Below are positions 17,426 to 26,075 of a stretch of DNA of 64,000 bases, piece after piece. Source of the DNA: Phytobacter diazotrophicus (GTDB taxonomy: Bacteria > Pseudomonadota > Gammaproteobacteria > Enterobacterales > Enterobacteriaceae). Position 1 is the first letter of the stretch. Every line of letters starts with the position of its first letter. The DNA lies in contig SMDE01000006.1 in assembly GCA_004346725.1 (NCBI GenBank), positions 248,001-312,000 on the forward strand. Reading direction: 5' to 3'. The notes beneath the pieces are model-generated. The model was not told the origin of the DNA. It worked only from the letters and a program-made list of their open reading frames with translations, and made no database searches. Position numbers and translations under genes: made by a program.

Positions 17426-17885
17426 ACTTTTTCTGCTCTGGGGCGCTATCTTAATCGCCATTGCGACGCCGCTACTTTGCGCCGGGTATCTCAGCTATCA
17501 GCGTAATCATTTTACCTGTGATGCACATGCCATTATTGTCGATGAGGATGCCATAATGGATATCATTACCAATTATTCATTCGATGGCGGTAGTGGTAGT
17601 TATGAATCATCGGGGAAATATATAAAAGGGACTCAGCCGGCGCTGTCAACCAGTAATAACGTCTCTTTTAATTATTGGTATGAGAATGGGAAAATGATTA
17701 TGGTGTCGAACGACACCAATGAACTGCCAAAACGGACGGAACCTTTACTGGACCAGATGCCTGATTTTTACCATCTTCGCGATCGTGGTATCAGTATCGA
17801 TATCGTGCGAGCGAATGCGGCAAGTTACTATTTTGTCTATGGTCATACGCCAGTATTTTACTGTACAAAAAGCCGGAATGATTGA
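17412..17885 (+). CDS. Membrane-anchored periplasmic partner of the CadC-like regulator
   Basis: The product from ATG 17412 has 157 residues. One N-terminal membrane helix (LFLLWGAILIAIATPLLCAG) is followed by a periplasmic domain with two Cys (NHFTCDAHA near the start, VFYCTK at the end), probably disulfide-linked. The start overlaps the regulator by 14 bp, implying translational coupling. By analogy with ToxS or similar co-encoded effectors it may protect or modulate the sensor domain; no sequence match to ToxS is evident. Starting further upstream would only read through the regulator's end. Confidence 0.75.
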   Translation: MKTNKLFLLWGAILIAIATPLLCAGYLSYQRNHFTCDAHAIIVDEDAIMDIITNYSFDGGSGSYESSGKYIKGTQPALSTSNNVSFNYWYENGKMIMVSNDTNELPKRTEPLLDQMPDFYHLRDRGISIDIVRANAASYYFVYGHTPVFYCTKSRND

Positions 17886-18039
17886 TGTCTGGCAAGCGGC
17901 AAAGCGCGTCTGGACCAGACGGTCAAAAAATTTCATCAATGACATTGCGGGTAATGAGATTGCTGTCTAATTTTATTCTTGGTTTGGTTCTTCTGACACC
18001 TTGCAGAGAGCCGTAGTTTACTTTTTTACAGGAATGAAT

Positions 18040-18288
18040 ATGCAGAGCACGACAACTGAGGAACAACTAAACGCCTTTTTTGGTCGCGATCCTCATGCTT
18101 TCGAGGCGGAAGAACAGCTTATCGCAGAAATCACGCAGAGCCTCCGTGCTCACAAGGCTGATGTAAGCAATAAAGACCTTATCTTTGCGCTCATTCAACT
18201 GCTTGAAATTGAAAAAGATATCGTCAAACTGGATATCTATCGCAACGCGCTTGAAATGGTTGTTCAGAAAACCCCCGACGACGTTTAA
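18040..18288 (+). CDS. ariR: AriR/YmgB family biofilm and acid-resistance regulator
   Basis: The 82-residue all-helical protein matches E. coli AriR (YmgB) in layout: an acidic N-terminus, IAEITQSLRAHKADVSNKDL, then ALIQLLEIEKDIVKLDIYR and a C-terminal VVQKTPDDV, equivalent to the ADDM end of YmgB. In E. coli, AriR is a small dimeric connector that represses biofilm and aids acid resistance, and its operon is under BluR/BluF control. I chose ATG 18040 because AGGA lies 6 bp before it; the ATG at 18034 is too close. A second paralogue lies at 53675-53917. Confidence 0.85.
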   Translation: MQSTTTEEQLNAFFGRDPHAFEAEEQLIAEITQSLRAHKADVSNKDLIFALIQLLEIEKDIVKLDIYRNALEMVVQKTPDDV

Positions 18289-18397
18289 TTCAAATTTTCT
18301 GATTCCCTGCCTGATAACATGCTGCCTTCGCGATGAAATCGAAGGCAGCCATCAATCGTACTTGTCTCCGTCACGCCAGGATAATGCCGGGTAGCCA

Positions 18398-18610
18398 TTA
18401 CAGCGGCTTTTTGCGTCGCTGTATCAGATAGTGTCGGGTGGCTTCCAGAACGCTTCTCTGGCGGGAACATGTTGCCATGACTTCCTGCGCGCGAAGCACC
18501 ATGACGAGGTTATCTGCCTTTATGGGCAGGCGCGAATTCATAAGATAAGTGGCGGCCAGGCCAATCGCCTCATGGATTTCCTCTGGTTGAACTTGCTCAT
18601 TTTCGTTCAA
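18398..18610 (-). CDS. Small AriR/YmgA-like helical protein
   Basis: The 70-residue helical protein (IHEAIGLAATYLMNSRLPIKADNLVMVL, then a basic tail RRKKPL) has the same pattern as the neighbouring connector proteins: two long amphipathic helices split near a 'I-K-DNL' turn. Strict assignment to AriR, YmgA or YcgZ is not possible by eye. It is the most downstream of three minus-strand small genes and has its own upstream dyad (18736-18756). Confidence 0.6.
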   Translation of the reverse strand: MNENEQVQPEEIHEAIGLAATYLMNSRLPIKADNLVMVLRAQEVMATCSRQRSVLEATRHYLIQRRKKPL

Positions 18611-18735
18611 TTACTCTCCCGTTGCTGAGATGATGAACGTCTTCTAAAGCCGTCAGGCCAGATCAAATTCACAATGAGCATTATGTCGGAACATGCTGAC
18701 GCAAGTCTGATTAGAAGGGTACAGGTGGAATCGCA

Positions 18736-18756
18736 AACCTGTTAACCATACAGGTT
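18736..18756. promoter_or_regulatory. Inverted repeat, putative operator in the connector cluster
   Basis: AACCTGT and ACAGGTT form perfect 7-bp arms around a 7-bp AT-rich centre. The dyad lies between the YmgA-like stop and the next small gene. In E. coli the ycgZ-ymgA-ariR operon is repressed by the MerR-type protein BluR; whether this is a BluR-type site is unknown, and no bluR gene is in the window. Confidence 0.4.
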
Positions 18757-18799
18757 AAACAGGGCGTGTATGCTTAGTGTTTGATTGCTTTGCTGATAC

Positions 18800-19075
18800 T
18801 TAACAGAGTGTCGTCACGGAGTCGACTTTTGCGCTGGGTCGTTTGCAAAGACCAGGCGTTTTTTTGCTGTGCTCGGGCTGCGTACGGAAATGGTGCACAC
18901 CACTGATTGCGCTTCGCCAGGCTTCCTGCCTTTCACTGTCAGTTTCACTACTTAGGTTTTCCTGCAATTGCACAATTAAGGCATCGAAAGAAATATCATC
19001 CGCTGATTCCAGAAGCGTAAGAATCGCTTCTCCCATGACAGTATCTACAAGTTTGTCCTTATCATTTTTACTCAT
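18800..19075 (-). CDS. ymgA: YmgA-like connector protein
   Basis: The 91-residue product, from ATG 19075, has an AGAGG ribosome site 5 bp upstream; a TTG further up would run through that site. The core (VMGEAILTLLESADDISFDALIVQL followed by an acidic helix ending in ISGVHHF) aligns by pattern with E. coli YmgA (GQAVLQILRMKINFSLQ-LIKQLL...DSIIRDF). The C-terminal tail is longer and basic. In E. coli YmgA acts through the Rcs phosphorelay to lower biofilm curli and raise colanic acid. Gene order ycgZ then ymgA is as in E. coli. Confidence 0.65.
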   Translation of the reverse strand: MSKNDKDKLVDTVMGEAILTLLESADDISFDALIVQLQENLSSETDSERQEAWRSAISGVHHFRTQPEHSKKTPGLCKRPSAKVDSVTTLC

Positions 19076-19184
19076 TTCGCCTCTCAAAATTTACGACACT
19101 GTTTTACACAAGCCCTAAACATTATGCACACTCAGGCCAAACCTGCCTCTTTTTGTTGATCTTATTTAAAAGATGGCCGCGCTT

Positions 19185-19421
19185 TCACTTCTGACCTTTG
19201 GTAAAGATCAGCGCCATTAAGGCGTTAAGTTGCGCTTCGGTTGCCGCGTCCGTCTCAGTCGCGATGCGGGCAGCAATTTTAAGGCAGATGGTGCGTTTGC
19301 TGATGGTTTGCTTAGCGTGCAACATCTCTATCACAAGCGCGCCTAACCTCTCTTCACACGAGCGCATCTGTGTTAAAGGGCACTTAATGGCACCATCATC
19401 GCTGTCACGGGTACCCTTCAC
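19185..19421 (-). CDS. ycgZ: YcgZ-like connector protein
   Basis: The 78-residue product matches the E. coli YcgZ pattern: EERLGALVIEMLHAKQTISKRTICLKI against YcgZ -E-LGEIVTEILKDGRNLSRKSLCAKL, and LNALMALIF against YNALIGLLF. A GTG start at 19421 has GAGG 5 bp upstream. It is the first of the minus-strand small genes and lies 98 bp before the YmgA-like gene. In E. coli, YcgZ is part of the BluF/BluR blue-light and cold-responsive connector set that modulates RcsCDB. Confidence 0.72.
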   Translation of the reverse strand: MKGTRDSDDGAIKCPLTQMRSCEERLGALVIEMLHAKQTISKRTICLKIAARIATETDAATEAQLNALMALIFTKGQK

Positions 19422-19608
19422 GACGGCCTCATTCAGTCAGGATCTATAGCCAAAGATTTGGCGAACGCCATGCGGCAGGCAAGTTGATCCATAAGCGTAA
19501 TCGAAACGCTAAAAAATGCAAAAATCAGGGAGGGATTTATTGAATGATAAGAGGAGAATTACCCGGTGCGGTGATGGCGAGGAGAGGAAGATGTGAAATG
19601 TGGGGTAA

Positions 19609-19634
19609 CCGCCTGCCCAACTATGCGCAGGCGG
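19609..19634 (-). terminator. Hairpin after the mannonate dehydratase gene
   Basis: CCGCCTGC and GCAGGCGG form a perfect 8-bp stem 9 bp after the uxuA stop. No T-tract follows on the minus strand, so termination strength is uncertain. Confidence 0.5.
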
Positions 19635-19642
19635 CAAACAGG

Positions 19643-20713
19643 TTAATGCTGTTTCTTCTGCAGCGCTTCCCAGAGGCCGACAAGATAGGTCACACCCAGA
19701 GCACGGTCATATAAGCCGTAGCCCGGACGACCGGTTTCCCCCCAGATAAAGCGCCCATGATCCGGGCGGATATAACCCTCGAAGCCATTGTCATGCAGTG
19801 CCTGCATCACCTTGTACATGTCCAGCGAACCGTACGGAGAGGGATGCGCGCACTCGTAGAAATCTTTGTCTTTGATGAGCTTAATATTGCGCACATGGGC
19901 AAAATGGATGCGTTTACGGCGTGTGAACTCCGCCAGGATGTCGTAGACATTATTTTCCGGGTCTTCACCGATGGAGCCTGTGCACAGCGTAATGCCATTA
20001 GCCGGGGAGTCGACGGCGTTACAGATCCAGTCAAGGTCGTCGCGGTTTTTTACCACGCGCGGCAGGCCGAAGATCGAATACGGCGGATCGTCCGGGTGAA
20101 TAGCCATTTTCACGCCAACCTCTTCACACACCGGAATGACGCGCTCAAGGAAGTAGACCAGATTGGTGCGCAGTGTCTTATCGTCCACGTCTTTGTATTT
20201 CGCGAACAGTTCCTGCACGCCGGCCAGACGTTCAGGCTCCCAGCCGGGCAGGGCGAAACCGTTAGAATTATCCAGCACCTCGCGCACCACTTGCTCAAGA
20301 CTCTTGTCGATCCCTTTTTTCTCAAAGGCCATGGTCAGCGAGCCATCCGGCAGGACGTAATTCATCTCGGTCTTCATCCAGTCGAATACCGGCATGAAGT
20401 TATAGCAGATCACCTTCACGCCAAAACGGGCGAGGTTACGGATGGTCTGCTGGTAATTTTCAATGTACTGATCGCGGCTGGGCAGGCCAATCTTAATGTC
20501 GTCATGGATGTTAACGCTCTCGATAACTTCCATCTTGAGGCCTGCCTGATGGGCGAGACCAACCAGGTGTTTAATTTTATCGACAGGCCAGACGTCACCG
20601 ACAGCGACGTCGTAAAGCGCGCCGACCACACCTTCAACCCCCGGTACCTGGCGGATATGCTCAAGCGGAATTTTATCCTCGTCTGGCCCAAACCAGCGCA
20701 TTGTCATTTGCAT
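19643..20713 (-). CDS. uxuA: Mannonate dehydratase
   Basis: The 356-residue cytoplasmic enzyme dehydrates D-mannonate to 2-keto-3-deoxy-gluconate in glucuronate catabolism. UxuA signatures are present: RWFGPDED at the start, YNFMPVFDWMKTEMNYVLPDGS, AIHPDDPPYSIFGLPR, CTGSIGEDPENN, FAHVRNIK and RPDHGRFIWGE; these include the metal-binding His/Asp/Cys residues. It lacks the roughly 40-residue insertion of E. coli UxuA (394 residues), so it belongs to the shorter subfamily. ATG 20713 is preceded by AGGA about 8 bp upstream. No uxuB or uxuR is adjacent, so it stands alone. Confidence 0.92.
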   Translation of the reverse strand: MQMTMRWFGPDEDKIPLEHIRQVPGVEGVVGALYDVAVGDVWPVDKIKHLVGLAHQAGLKMEVIESVNIHDDIKIGLPSRDQYIENYQQTIRNLARFGVKVICYNFMPVFDWMKTEMNYVLPDGSLTMAFEKKGIDKSLEQVVREVLDNSNGFALPGWEPERLAGVQELFAKYKDVDDKTLRTNLVYFLERVIPVCEEVGVKMAIHPDDPPYSIFGLPRVVKNRDDLDWICNAVDSPANGITLCTGSIGEDPENNVYDILAEFTRRKRIHFAHVRNIKLIKDKDFYECAHPSPYGSLDMYKVMQALHDNGFEGYIRPDHGRFIWGETGRPGYGLYDRALGVTYLVGLWEALQKKQH

Positions 20714-20753
20714 CACAGTTGTCCTTTTATTCAGTCATGTTTTTGTAACTACC

Positions 20754-20763
20754 ATACTAGTAT
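20754..20763. promoter_or_regulatory. Palindrome upstream of uxuA, possible GntR-type operator
   Basis: ATACTAGTAT is a perfect 10-bp palindrome 41 bp before the uxuA start, inside ACC-ATACTAGTAT-C. UxuR/ExuR operators are centred on TGGTATACCA, so a GntR-family site is plausible but the match is loose. Confidence 0.3.
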
Positions 20764-20851
20764 CTTTCAATGGCGAGTAAAAGGGGCAAATGCGCAAAAA
20801 CACGAGGTAAATGTAGAGAACCCCTGGCCCGAAGTCAGCCAGGGTGGGGGG

Positions 20852-21262
20852 TTATTTCAAGTTGAATGTCAGATAGCCCATAATGCCATCGCTTGGGCCA
20901 TCTTTGGGGTGATGCACGCCATCCATGACAGGAATGACCGGAAAATCGAAAGGGGAAACGCCTTCAATGCAGGCGACATTAACGCCAAATTGCTCCGGGT
21001 TGGAGCGGCGCTGGTGAAAGGTATAAATCCCACAGACGGAGCAAAAATAGTGAGCCGCTGCCTGAGTATTAAACCGGTACTCGGTGAGTTTCTCCTTGCC
21101 CCGCGTCACTTCGAGCCCGGATAACTGGGCAGAGACAGCTACCGCACCGCGCATCCGGCAAAACGAGCAGTTACAGCGGCGTAAGGTATTAAACCCATCA
21201 GTGAGTTCAACGGTAAAAGCGACGGCACCGCAGTGGCACTGCGCGTGAAGCTTTTCTGACAT
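20852..21262 (-). CDS. GFA/CENP-V family zinc-binding protein
   Basis: The 136-residue protein has the GFA fold and zinc ligands: CHCGAV near residues 9-14, a CNCSFCR motif near residue 30 and CSVCG near 75. Family members were first linked to spontaneous adduct formation between glutathione and formaldehyde; most members have no proven activity. I chose ATG 21262, preceded by GGAG at 6-7 bp. An ATG 12 bases further up overlaps that site. It lies downstream of uxuA on the opposite side of its promoter; no functional link is evident. Confidence 0.85.
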   Translation of the reverse strand: MSEKLHAQCHCGAVAFTVELTDGFNTLRRCNCSFCRMRGAVAVSAQLSGLEVTRGKEKLTEYRFNTQAAAHYFCSVCGIYTFHQRRSNPEQFGVNVACIEGVSPFDFPVIPVMDGVHHPKDGPSDGIMGYLTFNLK

Positions 21263-21357
21263 AACAATCTCCATGGTGACAAAAGAGGATGTAATGAGTG
21301 TAGCCGTCTGGTGTTTAACGCGGTTGAGTTGTCAGGGGAAGAACGGGGCAGGAGGCG

Positions 21358-21576
21358 TTAGCTTTGCTTTTTCTTCTTGTATTCAGCAATGGCCTGATTA
21401 ATGTTATTGGTTTCGATAGAGTCGACCTTTTCGTTATCAGAGAAGACATCATAACGGCCTTCATTGTAGCGAAAAAGAACAGTGACGCCCTGAAAGCGAA
21501 CTCTTTTTTCCTTTACCGTAATGCCACGACTGCGCATGGCAATTTTTGCGATGGTATCTATTTTTTTACCGTTCAT
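21358..21576 (-). CDS. Small basic protein of unknown function
   Basis: The 72-residue Lys/Arg-rich protein has a predicted helix-strand-strand-helix pattern (VKEKRVRFQGVTVLFRYN, then DVFSDNEKVDSIETNN) and ends in Lys-rich KKKKQS. There is no signal peptide or membrane segment. I do not recognise the family and no strong ribosome site precedes the ATG. Confidence 0.5.
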   Translation of the reverse strand: MNGKKIDTIAKIAMRSRGITVKEKRVRFQGVTVLFRYNEGRYDVFSDNEKVDSIETNNINQAIAEYKKKKQS

Positions 21577-21816
21577 GATGAGTCAGCGTGCCTTTTATTA
21601 TTAATTATAGTGTCCCTGCTGGCATCAGGGATAGAATGATATTAATTTTATAAACCCGGAAAAGAAAGGACGATAACAAAAAATGGAAGCTGGAAAAAGT
21701 TGATAAATTTCAGGCGGGTTAAGGTTTTCTTAATCTTTGGATGTTCTCGAAATTCAAGACGATATGTTTATTAAAATATTTAAAATTCGGCAGTATTAAA
21801 TAGCGAACTCAAATAT

Positions 21817-21837
21817 TGAGAATTATTTCGATTCTCA
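21817..21837. promoter_or_regulatory. Fur-box-like inverted repeat upstream of fbpABC
   Basis: TGAGAAT-N7-ATTCTCA is a perfect 7-bp dyad 76 bp before the ferric-binding protein gene. It agrees well with the 7-1-7/19-bp Fur box pattern (TGATAAT...ATTATCA). Iron repression of the downstream ABC importer is therefore expected. Confidence 0.7.
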
Positions 21838-21913
21838 TTCCGATATCTGTGCGTTTAAACTCCAGCCAGCTTGCAAACGCTTCGTTTAGACACACCTTTT
21901 ATAAGGAATAAAT

Positions 21914-22930
21914 ATGAGAAATCGCTTTTCTGCCATGTGTTCGATAGCTTTGGTCATCTCTTCTGTTTTCGCGGGTTCTTCTGCTTTTGCGGCCGACAAT
22001 GATGACGGCATTGTCATTTATAATGCCCAGCATGAAAATCTGGTTCAGTCGTGGGTTGATGGTTTCACGAAAGAGACCGGGATTAAAGTAACCCTGCGTA
22101 ATGGCGGCGATACCGAGCTGGGTAATCAGCTTGTCCAGGAAGGGAGTGTTTCGCCTGCCGATGTTTTCCTGACTGAAAACTCTCCGGCAATGACCCTGGT
22201 CGACAACGCAAACCTGTTCGCTCCGCTCGATGCCGATACTCTAAAACAGGTGCCTGCCGCTTATCGTCCGGCCCATGGCCGCTGGATTGGGATTGCCGCG
22301 CGTAGCACCGTGTTCGTTTATAACCCGAGCAAAATCAGCCCGGCCCAGGTGCCGACATCTCTCATGGATTTAGCGAAGCCGGAATGGAAAGGGCGCTGGG
22401 CGGCCTCTCCGTCGGGTGCCGATTTCCAGGCGATTGTCAGCGCTATGCTGGCGTTAAAAGGCGAACCGGCGACCCTCGACTGGCTGAAAGCGATGAAAAC
22501 TAATTTTGTTGCTTATAAAGGTAACAGCACTGTCTTAAAAGCGGTGAATGCCGGGCAGATTGATAGTGGCGTTATTTACCATTACTACTATTTTGTCGAT
22601 CAGGCGAAAACCGGTGAGAACAGCAAAAACACGCAACTTCACTATTTCAAACATCAGGATCCGGGTGCCTTTGTCAGTATTTCCGGTGGCGGTGTGTTAG
22701 CGTCCAGCAAACATAAAGCGCAGGCCCAGGCCTTTATTAAATGGATCACCGGCAAAACCGGGCAGGATATTCTGCGCACCAACAACGCGTTTGAATATGC
22801 GGTGGGCGTGAACGCAGCCTCAAACGAAAAACTGGTACCGCTGAATAAACTTGAAGCGCCGAAAGTTGAACCGTCTACGCTCAACAGTAAAAAAGTCACC
22901 GAGCTGATGACCCAGGCGGGTATTCTTTAA
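21914..22930 (+). CDS. fbpA: Ferric iron ABC transporter, periplasmic binding protein
   Basis: The 338-residue protein has a signal peptide ending AFA (cleavage near 26). The mature start DGIVIYNAQHE matches FbpA/SfuA/YfuA-type iron(III)-binding proteins, including the His near position 40. The paired tyrosines that bind Fe3+ lie in IYHYYYF (222-227). AAGGA precedes ATG 21914. The permease and ATPase follow directly, giving a complete importer for unchelated ferric iron, with a Fur-box-like dyad upstream. The same system is named sfuABC in Serratia and yfuABC in Yersinia. Confidence 0.93.
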   Translation: MRNRFSAMCSIALVISSVFAGSSAFAADNDDGIVIYNAQHENLVQSWVDGFTKETGIKVTLRNGGDTELGNQLVQEGSVSPADVFLTENSPAMTLVDNANLFAPLDADTLKQVPAAYRPAHGRWIGIAARSTVFVYNPSKISPAQVPTSLMDLAKPEWKGRWAASPSGADFQAIVSAMLALKGEPATLDWLKAMKTNFVAYKGNSTVLKAVNAGQIDSGVIYHYYYFVDQAKTGENSKNTQLHYFKHQDPGAFVSISGGGVLASSKHKAQAQAFIKWITGKTGQDILRTNNAFEYAVGVNAASNEKLVPLNKLEAPKVEPSTLNSKKVTELMTQAGIL

Positions 22931-22951
22931 AATAATAATAGTGAGCGCCTT

Positions 22952-24526
22952 ATGTCTGGTTTGAGCATTCCGTTGGCTGGAAAACAGCAACGCCAAACGC
23001 ATCAGCATCGCCCCGCGCGAATGTTGGTGATATTAGCCATGCTGGTTTCCCTGTTGGCGTTACTGCCCGTTGGGTTTGTGATTGCGACAGGTATTGATAC
23101 GGGATGGGAGAGCGTTAAGGCGCTCGTCTTTCGCCCGCGTGTCGCGGAGTTACTGGCGAACACGCTGCTGCTGATACTTTTTTCGCTCCCTATTTGCGTT
23201 TGTCTTGGCGTAGCGCTGGCCTGGCTAACGGAGAGAACCGCACTGCGGGGGCGTCGCGTCTGGTCGTTGTTGGTGGTTGCGCCGCTGGCGATCCCGGCTT
23301 TTGTGCAGAGCTACGCGTGGGTGAGCGTTATCCCGTCTTTACATGGGCTGGCGGCCGCCGTGTTTATCTCCGTGCTGGCTTATTACCCGTTTATTTATAT
23401 GCCGGTTGCCGCTGTTCTGCGGCGACTGGACCCTAACCTCGAAGACGTTGCCGCATCTTTAGGCATTGCTCCGTGGCAGGTTTTCTTTCGTGTGGTATTG
23501 CCGCAACTGAAACTGGCTATCTGGGGCGGCGCGCTGCTGGTGGGCCTGCACCTGCTGGCAGAGTATGGCCTGTATGTGATGATCCGCTTCGATACCTTCA
23601 CTACCGCTATTTACGATCAGTTCCAGTCTACTTTTAGCGGCCCGGCGGCCAATATGCTGGCGGGGGTGCTCGCGCTGTGCTGCCTGGGGCTTCTGTTGCT
23701 GGAAGGGGCAACCCGCGGCAAAGCTCGCTATGCCCGCGTGGGGGGAGGCTCCGCCCGCCGTCAGAATATCCATGCACCCGCAATGGCAGGTCATCTGCTG
23801 GCACAACTTCTGCTAGCCTGCGTGGTCGTGCTGGCGTTGGGAACGCCCATCGCGGTGCTGGGGCGCTGGCTGTGGGCGGGCGGCCTGGCGGTCTGGCAGA
23901 ACGGTGATTTGTGGTTATCTCTGCATCAAACGGTGGTCCTGGCGTCGGCCGGGGCACTCATTACCACTGGCTTTGCTATTCCGTGCGCGTGGCTGGCGGT
24001 TCGCCATCCGCGTCGCCTGTTCCGGCTGCTGGAAAGCATGAATTATGTGGCCAGTTCACTGCCAGGGATCGTGACGGCGCTGGCGCTGGTGACGGTCACC
24101 ATTCATTACGCGCGGCCCATTTATCAGACCGAAGTGACGCTCTTTCTGGCGTATATGCTGATGTTTATCCCCCGGGCGCTGATCAACTTACGCGCCGGTA
24201 TCGCCCAGGCGCCTGTCGAACTTGAACATGTCGCGCAAAGCCTCGGCGTGTCGCCAGGATGGGCGCTGTGTCGCGTGACAATGCGCCTGGCGGCGCCCGG
24301 TGCGGCGGCGGCTGCGGCACTGGTCTTTCTGGGGGTGAGCAACGAACTGACAGCGACACTGCTGCTCTCTCCGCTGGGAACACGCACGCTTGCCACCGGT
24401 TTCTGGGCGCTGACCAGTGAGATTGACTACGTTGCTGCGGCCCCGTATGCCCTGTGCATGATCCTGATTTCTCTTCCCCTGACGGGCCTGCTTTACAAGC
24501 AATCACAAAAATTATCGGGTCGTTAA
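22952..24526 (+). CDS. fbpB: Ferric iron ABC transporter, fused permease
   Basis: The 524-residue inner-membrane permease has about 12 helices, an internal duplication of two BPD_transp domains. Both coupling (EAA) loops are visible: [20 protein letters not shown] in the first half, and [19 protein letters not shown] in the second. This size and layout is typical of FbpB/SfuB/ThiP-like permeases. It begins 21 bp after fbpA and ends 1 bp before fbpC. Confidence 0.93.
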   Translation: MSGLSIPLAGKQQRQTHQHRPARMLVILAMLVSLLALLPVGFVIATGIDTGWESVKALVFRPRVAELLANTLLLILFSLPICVCLGVALAWLTERTALRGRRVWSLLVVAPLAIPAFVQSYAWVSVIPSLHGLAAAVFISVLAYYPFIYMPVAAVLRRLDPNLEDVAASLGIAPWQVFFRVVLPQLKLAIWGGALLVGLHLLAEYGLYVMIRFDTFTTAIYDQFQSTFSGPAANMLAGVLALCCLGLLLLEGATRGKARYARVGGGSARRQNIHAPAMAGHLLAQLLLACVVVLALGTPIAVLGRWLWAGGLAVWQNGDLWLSLHQTVVLASAGALITTGFAIPCAWLAVRHPRRLFRLLESMNYVASSLPGIVTALALVTVTIHYARPIYQTEVTLFLAYMLMFIPRALINLRAGIAQAPVELEHVAQSLGVSPGWALCRVTMRLAAPGAAAAAALVFLGVSNELTATLLLSPLGTRTLATGFWALTSEIDYVAAAPYALCMILISLPLTGLLYKQSQKLSGR

Positions 24527-24527
24527 G

Positions 24528-25562
24528 ATGTTCGAGCTTATTAATGTGTCGAAAAAATTTGGCCACACTCAGGTGCTGGATAGCATCACGCTTTCACTGT
24601 CACCCGGCAGCCGCACCGCGATAGTGGGGCCATCAGGCTCCGGTAAAACCACTCTGTTACGCCTGATTGCCGGGTTTGAGATGCCCGATAGCGGCCAGAT
24701 AACGATGCGCGGCACGCCGCTGTTCAGCCCGACAGTATCGGTTCCGGCGCATCAGCGAAAAATTGGTTTTGTCCCGCAGGAAGGGGCGCTTTTTCCGCAT
24801 CTGACGGTTGAAGAAAACATTGGCTGGGGGATCCGCGCCTCGCGCCAGGAACGGCGTAAGCAGGTTGAAGCCCTGATGGACCGCGTCTCACTGGACAGGC
24901 AACTGGCGCGCCACTGGCCGCATGAAATCTCCGGTGGCCAGCAGCAGCGCGTGGCACTGGCGCGTGCGCTGGCGCAGCAACCGGCGCTGATGTTGCTGGA
25001 CGAACCATTCTCGGCGCTGGACACCGGGCTGCGCGCCACAACCCGTAAAGCGACCGCTGATCTTCTCTCTGAGGCGGGCGTTGCTGCCGTGCTGGTCACC
25101 CACGACCAGAACGAAGCGCTCTCTTTTGCCGAGCAGATTGCCGTCATTCGCCACGGGCGGTTTGCCCAGGTGGGGACGCCGCAGGCGGTCTATTCGCAGC
25201 CAGTCGATGAAGAGACGGCGCTCTTTTTAGGGGATGCGTTAATCCTGACGGCAGAGGTCGCCAACGGCAAAGCCAGATGTCTGGTCGGCGATGTGCCGGT
25301 GGATGATAACAGGGCGCAGGGGGTGCGGCGCATCATGCTGCGCCCGGAGCAACTGATGATTACCCCGGCGTCAGCGGGTGAAACTGCGTTGCAGGCGACG
25401 GTGCTGGATATCGATTTTGGCGGTTATCTTTCGACGCTGACGCTGGGGTTTACGGATCGTGCGCAAACGCTCACCCTTAATACCGTCACCCCACAATTAT
25501 TATTGCCAGGCACTCCGGTTGCGCTCAAAATTACAGGCCGTGCGCGGGTGTTTGCGGCATAA
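24528..25562 (+). CDS. fbpC: Ferric iron ABC transporter, ATP-binding protein
   Basis: The 344-residue ATPase has Walker A GPSGSGKTT (34-42), Q-loop VPQEGALFPH, signature SGGQQ (135-139), Walker B LMLLDEP (154-160), and the H-loop VTHDQNEAL. It also has a C-terminal TOBE-like domain (HIMLRPEQL-type region, about 265-340). It powers uptake through FbpB. One base separates it from fbpB, so expression is coupled. Confidence 0.93.
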   Translation: MFELINVSKKFGHTQVLDSITLSLSPGSRTAIVGPSGSGKTTLLRLIAGFEMPDSGQITMRGTPLFSPTVSVPAHQRKIGFVPQEGALFPHLTVEENIGWGIRASRQERRKQVEALMDRVSLDRQLARHWPHEISGGQQQRVALARALAQQPALMLLDEPFSALDTGLRATTRKATADLLSEAGVAAVLVTHDQNEALSFAEQIAVIRHGRFAQVGTPQAVYSQPVDEETALFLGDALILTAEVANGKARCLVGDVPVDDNRAQGVRRIMLRPEQLMITPASAGETALQATVLDIDFGGYLSTLTLGFTDRAQTLTLNTVTPQLLLPGTPVALKITGRARVFAA

Positions 25563-25640
25563 AATAGCCCGCCGATTTGCGGCATAATCTCTTTTATCCG
25601 CAGGAGCCTATATTGATGGTAATAATGAATGGGAGAGCGC

Positions 25641-26075
25641 ATGTTTTCACTCAGCAACTGGTTTATCTGGGCGCTGCTGTCCGCCTTTTTTGCCGCGCTG
25701 ACCGCCATTTTCGCTAAAGTCGGGATTCAAAATGTGGATTCCGATTTTGCGACCTTAATCCGCACCGGGATTATTATCGTTATTCTAGCGGCTTTTATTT
25801 ACTTTACCGATAAGTGGCAGAACCCCTTGCTGATTGGCAAACGCACCTGGCTTTTTCTGATCTTATCGGGTCTGGCGACGGGAGCATCCTGGGTGTGTTA
25901 TTTCCGGGCGTTAAAGATCGGCGAAGCGTTTAAAGTTGTCCCGGTCGATAAAATGAGCGTGGTGATGGTGGCGATTTTCGCTTTTATTTTTCTCGGCGAA
26001 CGGCCAGGGCTGCGTGAAGCAGGGGGACTGCTGCTGATTACCGCAGGCGTGTTATTACTGGCGCTGCGGCGATAA
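25641..26075 (+). CDS. EamA family single-domain membrane protein
   Basis: The 144-residue protein has five hydrophobic segments and one EamA (DMT) repeat (FAALTAIFAKVGIQNVDSDFATLIRTG at the start, ERPGLREAGGLLLITAGVLLL at the end). Single-repeat members usually work as dimers and may export small metabolites. GGGAGAG precedes ATG 25641, so I preferred it to an upstream start. It abuts the arn operon tail to tail. I cannot assign a substrate. Confidence 0.8.
   Translation: MFSLSNWFIWALLSAFFAALTAIFAKVGIQNVDSDFATLIRTGIIIVILAAFIYFTDKWQNPLLIGKRTWLFLILSGLATGASWVCYFRALKIGEAFKVVPVDKMSVVMVAIFAFIFLGERPGLREAGGLLLITAGVLLLALRR

Noticed and set aside
19544-19714. Plus-strand frame of about 56 codons next to uxuA
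   Set aside because: Most of it is antisense to the uxuA 3' end and its terminator hairpin, and its composition shows nothing protein-like.
19643-20713. Mannonate dehydratase as a truncated pseudogene, since it is about 38 residues shorter than E. coli UxuA
   Set aside because: The frame is intact and all catalytic blocks are present. The missing part is a single internal insertion absent from the shorter UxuA subfamily.
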